A DNA stretch of 39,206 bases, taken from contig DBHR01000041.1 in assembly GCA_002296225.1 (NCBI GenBank), positions 1 through 39,206 of the forward strand, given 5' to 3'. The position numbers were made by a program, and so were the translations under genes. The notes under the pieces are model-generated. The model was given only the letters and a program-made list of their open reading frames with translations. It searched no databases and was not told where the DNA came from. Source of the DNA: Acidobacteria bacterium UBA823. Its GTDB lineage: Bacteria; Acidobacteriota; Vicinamibacteria; Vicinamibacterales; UBA823. Positions 34,438-39,206 of the stretch are shown here, one piece after another. The stretch's first letter is position 1; each line of letters starts with the position of its first letter.

Positions 34438-35100
34438 TCATTTCACTGCCGAATGCCCCCATCCGTACCGGCCGACCAGCGGCACAAAGACGCAGCCTTC
34501 CCGGGTCTCCTCACTCATGCACTTCCCTGTTCGCCGTAGGAGCGTCAGACGCTGCAAACTAGCCGTACCAACGGGAATGACGATCCGTCCATGGTCGCCA
34601 AGCTGCGCGACCAAACTGGGCGGCACGGCGGGCGCGCCTGCAGCGACCAAAATAGCATCGTACGGCGAGAAGACCGGTGCCCCGTCGCCGCCGTCGCCAT
34701 CGAGGACGATGACGTTTGCGACCCCAAGTCTAACCAAAATCGCGCGCGCCCTCGCCGCAAGACCAGGCCGGCACTCAATCGACACCACGTTGCGAACCAG
34801 ACGCGCCAACACAGCGGCCTGATAGCCTGAGCCCGTACCCACGTCGAGCACGCGATCTTCCGGCCCGCAGGCCAGCGGCTCCGTCATCGCGGCGACCATA
34901 TACGGCTGCGAAATGGTCTGATCCTCGCCAATCGAGAGCGGACGGTCGTCGTATGCGTGGGCCCAGGAGCTCTCGGGCAGGAACTCGTGCCGGGGTACGT
35001 CCCGCATCGCCTGCAGGAGGCGAGGATCGCGGATACCACGCCCCGCGATCTGCTCACTGACCATCGCCGCACGCCGCGTGGCCAGTTCCTCGGCATGCAC
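34438..35100 (-). CDS. pcm: Protein-L-isoaspartate O-methyltransferase
   Basis: 220 residues from a GTG at 35100 with GGAGG 7 nt upstream; the ATG at 35096 is out of frame. PIMT repairs isoaspartyl residues in damaged proteins using SAM. The family signature QTISQPYMVAAMTE (61-74) and SAM motif I VLDVGTGSGYQAAVLARL (84-101) are intact; LVAAGAPAVPPSLVAQL and the C-terminal FVPLVGRYGW complete the match. It lies 115 bp upstream of pheA on the same strand and may be transcribed separately. Confidence 0.95.
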   Translation of the reverse strand: MHAEELATRRAAMVSEQIAGRGIRDPRLLQAMRDVPRHEFLPESSWAHAYDDRPLSIGEDQTISQPYMVAAMTEPLACGPEDRVLDVGTGSGYQAAVLARLVRNVVSIECRPGLAARARAILVRLGVANVIVLDGDGGDGAPVFSPYDAILVAAGAPAVPPSLVAQLGDHGRIVIPVGTASLQRLTLLRRTGKCMSEETREGCVFVPLVGRYGWGHSAVK

Positions 35101-35293
35101 GGCTTCGCCTCCACGGACCTCAGGCGGAATGCTCGAACTCAGCTTCCATCACATCCATGCAGCAGTTAAGACAGATTCGCCTGGTTGAGACAATCAGAAA
35201 CCACATGGCCATGCGCCACAGTGTACTCACCAAGACCACGGTCCGCTACCCAGCGGCGAATTGGCACAAGGCGTCATGGCCGAACCGGACGGG

Positions 35294-35309
35294 TATAATC
35301 CTTCCCATG
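35294..35309 (+). promoter_or_regulatory. Leaderless-type promoter of the zinc-ribbon gene
   Basis: A perfect TATAAT (35294-35299) ends 7 nt before the ATG at 35307, so transcription would begin at or next to the start codon. No purine-rich ribosome site is present in the 7 nt (CCTTCCC). No good -35 was found at the usual spacing. Confidence 0.5.
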
Positions 35310-35492
35310 CCAGCGTCACCGTCACATAAACCACCTCGGGATCCCAAAATCCTCCCACAACCCCGACCAACGCGTCAGACGCGAGACGACGCTCCGGTGC
35401 TCTGTGAGCGCTGCGGTGCGGAAATGTTCCGAATGCACGCGGTGTGGCGATGCCCGGCGTGCCGGTTTAAGACGGATTGTTGTGGTTGGTAA
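35307..35492 (+). CDS. Small zinc-ribbon protein
   Basis: 61 residues. A Pro/Arg-rich N-terminus leads to a Cys-cluster domain: Cys33/Cys36 (CERC), Cys49/Cys52 (CPAC) and Cys58/Cys59 in KTDCCGW. The four CxxC cysteines should bind one zinc. The string 'HAVWRCPACRFKTDCCGW' is like small zinc-ribbon proteins of unknown role found in Acidobacteria and Deltaproteobacteria. It is probably translated from a leaderless message. The ferredoxin gene is convergent, with stops 28 bp apart. Confidence 0.75.
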   Translation: MPASPSHKPPRDPKILPQPRPTRQTRDDAPVLCERCGAEMFRMHAVWRCPACRFKTDCCGW

Positions 35493-35520
35493 GACGGATG
35501 CGCGTCAAGATTTACGGCGG

Positions 35521-35889
35521 TCAGGCGCCGACCGGTTCACCGACGTCGGCTTCGACACCGGCCTCCGTGGCTGATTCTAAGCGCTTCACTACGTCGTCGT
35601 ACGCCATCATGTCGATGGCATCGTAGTCAGCGGGGCAGCCGAAATCACGTGGCTGAGGTGCGGTTTGATTCCCCAGCGCAACACACAGTCCACAGCCGAT
35701 ACACGCATCAATACGAACCGCGCACACCAGCCGGCCGTCTCGATCTGGCTCTTCGATGATGCAGTCGGCAACCGGACACGCCGCCTGACAGATTGAACAG
35801 GCTAGCGCACCGAAACAGTGGTCGGGATCGATCACTGCGATTTTCTTGGGAGCCCGTTTTCGAGGCCCGGGCATCATCTTCGTCCACAT
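35521..35889 (-). CDS. Ferredoxin-like 4Fe-4S protein with atypical Cys spacing
   Basis: 122 residues from the ATG at 35889. The first cluster site reads Cys25, Cys31, Cys34, Cys38-Pro, where the usual first spacing of two is stretched to five. The second has CIGCGLC (Cys63, Cys66, Cys69), but its fourth Cys (Cys85-Pro) comes after a 15-residue insert instead of three residues. The C-terminus is helical and acidic. Such proteins carry low-potential electrons between enzymes in the cytosol. A perfect TATAAT lies 7 nt upstream of the ATG. No oxidoreductase partner is next to it. Confidence 0.85.
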   Translation of the reverse strand: MWTKMMPGPRKRAPKKIAVIDPDHCFGALACSICQAACPVADCIIEEPDRDGRLVCAVRIDACIGCGLCVALGNQTAPQPRDFGCPADYDAIDMMAYDDVVKRLESATEAGVEADVGEPVGA

Positions 35890-35896
35890 GGCCCTA

Positions 35897-35902
35897 ATTA
35901 TA
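35897..35902 (-). promoter_or_regulatory. Leaderless-type -10 box of the ferredoxin gene
   Basis: TATAAT on the minus strand ends 7 nt before the ATG at 35889, so the message would have almost no leader. An AGGG lies 3 nt before the ATG, too close for a normal ribosome site. The -35 region is weak. Confidence 0.5.
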
Positions 35903-36031
35903 GTCAACCGGCCGCGTCGAGGGAACGCTGGGATGACATTCGCCTACACTCGGAACAGTTAGATAACGACCGCCCCGCTTCTCTCCGTAGCGCGAACCCA
36001 GTAACTAGCAATTCGGGGCAGGAGGCCGCCT

Positions 36032-36084
36032 CACCTAAGTGTTTCAACACATCGTCTCATACGTCGCTCTTCAAATCTTAGGTG
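36032..36084. repeat. Inverted repeat downstream of the DSD1-like gene
   Basis: CACCTAAG (36032-36039) and CTTAGGTG (36077-36084) are perfect inverted copies 37 nt apart, with an inner GTGTT-TC-AACAC hairpin at 36039-36050. It lies just after the stop of the minus-strand gene, so it may be part of a 3' structure or an operator for the ferredoxin gene. The role is unproven. Confidence 0.25.
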
Positions 36085-36095
36085 TCCGTTCGGGT

Positions 36096-37313
36096 CTACT
36101 GCGACCGCCCTCTCCCCGCAATCGGCCAGACCTCCAAAACGTCCTCGCCGCGCACAGCGTGCAGATGGTCGTACAGATTCACAGTGGGATCGCAATGTGG
36201 GATCGTCAGTCGAACTTTATCGCCCACGGTAATCGGCTCGGATGGGTCGGTGAGCTCGAGGATGCCGTGCTCATCGCCGCCGAACTGGTAAGTTACCCCT
36301 CGGATGTCTCGAAGTCGCGGCGGTTCTTTGTCTGTGGCAAACGCCTTGTAGCCGGCATCGACCGTAATCCGACCCTCAACGGGCTGACTGATCGCCGTCG
36401 CCAACACGAAGAGCGACGGCTCGAAATCATCGAAGACCTGGCCCGATCGACCACCAACTTCGCGATAGTTGTCGTCCATGAAGACATACGAGCCGACCTG
36501 GGTGTCAGTCATCCCGTCGACTTCACTGTTGATATCGTAGGTGCCAGTACCGCCACCAGTAACCACGGGCAGGTTGAGCCCGGCTTGTCGCATCGAAGCC
36601 ACCGTCTCCATGACTCGACCCATCGTCTCAGAATACTGGTGACGGCGCGCCTCCCAACCAACCACGTGTTGCAACCGTCCCGCGTAAGCCTGCACACCCA
36701 CCAGCTCGAGCGACTCGGCGCGTGCCACCGCATCGGCCAGCGTAACAGCCGACTCGCCGAGCGCGATCCCCGTCCGGTCGTCGCCAGTGTTCAAATCGAT
36801 AATAACCTGCAGCCTAATACCGACCGCCCTCGCACCATCGTTCAGATCACGCACGTTCTGCAGGCGGTCGGTCACGATCTGTAGGCTCGGTGCCTGGCGT
36901 GCCAGGGCGAGCAGTCGGGCGAGCTTGCCACGCGTAGCGATCGGCGAAGTAATGAGCAGCGGACCGACGCCGCCCTCGACCATTACCTCGGCCTCGCTGA
37001 TCTTGGTCACGGCGATGCCAATCGCGCCAAGGTCGAGCTGCTGGCGAGCAATGACCGGGCACTTGTGGGTCTTAGCGTGCGGGCGTAGCGACGCCCGACG
37101 GTCAGCATAGAACTGGTGCATCGTACGCAAGTTCGAATCTAGCTGATCGACGTCAACAACCAAGGCCGGCGTGGCCAGATCCCAGAGGCGCATGGGTTCG
37201 GGTAACGGAATCGGCCGGTGGCGCTGTCCAACTTCCACGGCCGCCACCCCGGCCAGCGCAACGGGGCCGCCGACTATTGAGGAACTAAAGAAGTCTCGTC
37301 GTGTGATTCTCAT
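36096..37313 (-). CDS. Tat-exported D-threonine aldolase/DSD1-family PLP enzyme
   Basis: 405 residues from the ATG at 37313, which begins a Tat leader MRITRRDFFSSSIVGG. The alanine-racemase-like N-domain shows TPALVVDVDQLDSNL and RPHAKTHK with the PLP Lys81. The C-terminal domain has the zinc motif of the D-serine dehydratase-like/D-threonine aldolase family: PHCDPTVNLYDHLHAVRG carries His and Cys-type ligands near 375. These enzymes cleave D-threonine or deaminate D-serine. Tat export fits a pre-folded PLP enzyme acting on D-amino acids in the periplasm. PdxJ, which makes the PLP precursor, lies 129 bp upstream on the same strand. Confidence 0.85.
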   Translation of the reverse strand: MRITRRDFFSSSIVGGPVALAGVAAVEVGQRHRPIPLPEPMRLWDLATPALVVDVDQLDSNLRTMHQFYADRRASLRPHAKTHKCPVIARQQLDLGAIGIAVTKISEAEVMVEGGVGPLLITSPIATRGKLARLLALARQAPSLQIVTDRLQNVRDLNDGARAVGIRLQVIIDLNTGDDRTGIALGESAVTLADAVARAESLELVGVQAYAGRLQHVVGWEARRHQYSETMGRVMETVASMRQAGLNLPVVTGGGTGTYDINSEVDGMTDTQVGSYVFMDDNYREVGGRSGQVFDDFEPSLFVLATAISQPVEGRITVDAGYKAFATDKEPPRLRDIRGVTYQFGGDEHGILELTDPSEPITVGDKVRLTIPHCDPTVNLYDHLHAVRGEDVLEVWPIAGRGRSQ

Positions 37314-37441
37314 GTCTGCCCCGTGCCGCGCCTGCCCCGACGGCTCACTGGCTGTACGGAGCGACCGTCTCATCCCGCTGCAGGCCGCTGTCCTAGATGT
37401 GATCGTCTCCCCTATAGAGTCGCCGGCAACACTGTCACGGT

Positions 37442-38176
37442 TCACCCGGCCGAGGCCAGCGCGCGTAGGTAAGCAGATACGGTCTCGCGCAGGCCGAGTT
37501 CAAGAGCATCAGCCACCAAGGCGTGCCCAATCGACACCTCGAGGATGCCAGGCACGTGCTGACACAATGTCGGGAGATTATGGAGATTCAGGTCGTGTCC
37601 CGCATTGACACCAATCCCTGCGCGCTCCGCCTCGCCAGCACAGTTGGCGCACGCGTCGAGTGCCATGGCTTGCTCGGGTGTCCCGAAGGCCCGCGCGTAA
37701 GGCTCAGTGTAGATCTCGACCCGGTCGGTGCCGACCGCTGCCGCCGCCGCGATGATTGCGGGGTCCGGGTCCATGAACAATGACACCCGAATCCCCCTGG
37801 CTTTTAAGTCAACGATGATCGGACGGAGCCGGACTCCGTCCGTTTCAAGATCCCAACCGTGGTCAGACGTTCGCTGGTCGGGCGCGTCAGGCACCAGGGT
37901 GCATTGCACTGGCACGACCTGATGCACCAGCTCGAGGAAACGCATCGTCGGATAACCTTCAATATTGAACTCAACGGCCGCCTCCTTGGTAAAGGTCGAC
38001 AGGTCCAAGACGTCGGACGGGCGCGTATGCCGCTCATCGGGTCGCGGGTGGACCGTAATGCCGGAAGCTCCGGCGTCAATGGCAATGCGTGCCGCGCGCA
38101 AGACGTCTGGCACTCCTACGTCGCGCGTATTTCTGAGCAGCGCTACCTTGTTCAGATTCACGCTGAGTTGTGTCAT
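37442..38176 (-). CDS. pdxJ: Pyridoxine 5'-phosphate synthase
   Basis: 244 residues from the ATG at 38176; an upstream TTG adds nine residues without a ribosome site. PdxJ condenses 3-amino-2-oxopropyl phosphate and deoxyxylulose 5-phosphate in vitamin B6 synthesis. Its family features are all present: LSVNLNKVALLRNTR at the N-terminus, VHPRPDERH at 42-50, NIEGYP at 71-76, CTLVPDAPDQRTSDHGWD and IGVNAGHDLNLHNL near 195-208. It lies next to an exported PLP enzyme gene. Confidence 0.95.
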   Translation of the reverse strand: MTQLSVNLNKVALLRNTRDVGVPDVLRAARIAIDAGASGITVHPRPDERHTRPSDVLDLSTFTKEAAVEFNIEGYPTMRFLELVHQVVPVQCTLVPDAPDQRTSDHGWDLETDGVRLRPIIVDLKARGIRVSLFMDPDPAIIAAAAAVGTDRVEIYTEPYARAFGTPEQAMALDACANCAGEAERAGIGVNAGHDLNLHNLPTLCQHVPGILEVSIGHALVADALELGLRETVSAYLRALASAG

Positions 38177-38305
38177 GGCTTCGAACTCGTCATTCCGTGA
38201 CAATCAATCCGCACGCGCGAGGAGGAAGCGCGTTGCGGCGATGCCGGCGACCGGCCGAGAACTGAACAACGAGGAGGACACGTCGGGCCTCGCCGAAGGT
38301 GCGTC

Positions 38306-38665
38306 TTATTCGCAAGCGGGCAACAGGTGTCGGAGCGACGTAAGATTCAGCCGCGTTTCGTCATTGCCTTTAATCCTGATCCCCTTGACCCGAACTTTGT
38401 GGCCGGTATGGTTGCTCACGCCAAATTCATCGAGCGTGCCGATCAACCGGAGTCGTCCTTCCCCCAGTGGTGTGCTGACGTCCGGTTCGGGCGACACTTC
38501 TTCGGTAATTTCGACCGGCTCGGTAGCGCTGACAATCCACCACTGCTCACCTTCTTGCACGACACAGCCCACCGACATCATGAGTGGCATCCGCTGCGCC
38601 GCATTGGCTGCGACCACACCGAGCGCTACCACCGCGACGGCCAATCGCATCCCCGTTTGAATCAT
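38306..38665 (-). CDS. Small secreted protein, possibly OB-fold
   Basis: 119 residues from the ATG at 38665 with GGAG 7 nt upstream. Residues 1-22 are a signal peptide ending ANAA. The mature part is beta-rich with GCVVQEGEQWWIVSATEP, RLRLIGTLDEFGVSNHTGHK and VKGIRIKG, resembling the DUF5818-like OB-fold small proteins of acidobacteria; this match is from memory. Two Cys residues (mature positions early and at the end, PACE) may pair. It lies 42 bp after the NHL gene on the same strand. Confidence 0.65.
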   Translation of the reverse strand: MIQTGMRLAVAVVALGVVAANAAQRMPLMMSVGCVVQEGEQWWIVSATEPVEITEEVSPEPDVSTPLGEGRLRLIGTLDEFGVSNHTGHKVRVKGIRIKGNDETRLNLTSLRHLLPACE

Positions 38666-38707
38666 GACACTGCTCCCTCCAAATCTCTCACGCATTGGAG
38701 TTCGGCC

Positions 38708-39206
38708 TCACCTTGAGACGAGGGTCGCCTCCGCATCCGACACAAACTTTTGTAAACGCTGACCATAGGTGTCAGCTACATAGACCGCCCCTGTCGAATC
38801 CACCGCAATGCCGTGAGCCCAATCGAACTCCGAGGGCCCGTGCCCTTGGCGCCCCCAGCGCGCGAGCACCTCACCCGTCGCGGTCGCCACCTGCATCACC
38901 TGCTCGTTATCATGCTCGGCAATGTAGGCGTACTGTCCATCGCGGGAAACCGCCAGTCCCCAGGCGTAGCCCAAATGGGTCCACTTCCCCAAGAAGTTAC
39001 CGTCGAGGTCGAACATTTGAATCCGGTGGTTCTCACGGTCGAGCACATACACTTTGTCGTTCTGGTCAATTTCGACCGCGTGGGGAAGGTGAAATCCCCC
39101 GTCGGCCATCGTTTCGTCCTGCGGCCCGCCGCCCCACTGCTCAATAAAGCTGCCGTCTGGCGCGAACTTCGCAATCCGGTTATTGCCGTAACCGTCGGCA
39201 ATCAGA
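38708..39206 (-). CDS. NHL-repeat beta-propeller protein (N-terminus cut by window edge)
   Basis: The last 165 residues are visible; the frame is open to the right edge. NHL blades are clear: GYGNNRIAKFAPDG, LPHAVEIDQNDKVYVLDREN, WGLAVSRDGQYAYIAEHDN and WAHGIAVDSTGAVYVADTYG. The pattern matches peptidyl-alpha-hydroxyglycine alpha-amidating lyase-like propellers, and it is the third NHL propeller of the window. The missing N-terminus probably holds a signal peptide. The family call is firm; function is unknown. Confidence 0.85.
   Translation of the reverse strand, partial: LIADGYGNNRIAKFAPDGSFIEQWGGGPQDETMADGGFHLPHAVEIDQNDKVYVLDRENHRIQMFDLDGNFLGKWTHLGYAWGLAVSRDGQYAYIAEHDNEQVMQVATATGEVLARWGRQGHGPSEFDWAHGIAVDSTGAVYVADTYGQRLQKFVSDAEATLVSR

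Noticed and set aside
36039..36884. 281-codon plus-strand open frame
   Set aside because: It is antisense to the DSD1-like gene, has no domain or ribosome site, and reflects GC-rich codon positions of the real gene.
1..39206. CRISPR arrays, integrases, transposases and toxin-antitoxin pairs
   Set aside because: No regularly spaced repeats and no protein of these types were found on either strand.

Overview
The window looks like chromosomal DNA of an uncultured, free-living Gram-negative bacterium, most likely an acidobacterium of the Vicinamibacteria type. This rests on content, not on a marker gene: secreted NHL beta-propellers, a PQQ dehydrogenase with its own lipoprotein cytochrome, a CBM9/DUF5916 outer-membrane protein, secreted or Tat-exported forms of normally cytosolic enzymes, and small secreted proteins with no recognisable family. 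Most genes lie on the minus strand and have clear GGAG-type ribosome-binding sites.

Layout. Bases 1-8755 (all minus): a secreted FAH-family protein cut by the window edge, a secreted propeller, a Tat-exported HisC-like aminotransferase followed by a good terminator, an NHL lipoprotein, a VOC protein, a GMC oxidoreductase coupled to a Gfo/Idh/MocA oxidoreductase, and an unknown secreted protein. Bases 8926-15783 (all minus): a small acidic protein, a Rieske ferredoxin, an ACMSD-type amidohydrolase, a small basic protein, then a tight oxidation operon of PQQ dehydrogenase, NHL propeller and lipoprotein cytochrome c, with a secreted cupin upstream. Bases 16162-20802: an MtfA-like membrane peptidase with a SEC-C tail, a secreted HpaI-like aldolase, a dipeptidase-fold protein that has lost several metal ligands, and two small secreted proteins.

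Bases 20900-27770 form a separate surface-sugar cassette with a visibly more AT-rich, Gram-negative O-antigen-like character. A decayed 3' fragment of a tRNA-Leu(UAG) and a Sel1-repeat pseudogene lie on its left and an intact tRNA-Leu(UAA) on its right. It encodes a GDP-mannose mannosyl hydrolase-like Nudix protein, a GT2 glycosyltransferase, a two-domain sugar methyltransferase, a GMD-like SDR with an altered catalytic triad, a second methyltransferase, a cupin, and a GDP-perosamine synthase-like aminotransferase. Together these suggest production and transfer of a modified GDP-deoxyhexose, possibly an amino sugar.

Bases 27827-39206 return to core-like genes: the CBM9/DUF5916 protein, a dienoyl-CoA hydratase-like crotonase next to a DUF255 thioredoxin-fold protein, prephenate dehydratase, protein-L-isoaspartate methyltransferase, a convergent pair of short Cys-cluster proteins that both look leaderless, a Tat-exported D-threonine aldolase/DSD1-type enzyme, PdxJ, a small secreted protein and another NHL propeller cut by the window end.

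No CRISPR array, rRNA, integrase, transposase or phage gene was seen. The most unusual items are the GMD-like enzyme with Asn in place of the catalytic Glu, the metal-ligand-poor M19 protein, the recurrent export of PLP- and metal-dependent metabolic enzymes, the two leaderless-type promoters, and the tRNA-Leu remnants around the sugar cassette. No complete system that I would call wholly new could be demonstrated from sequence alone.
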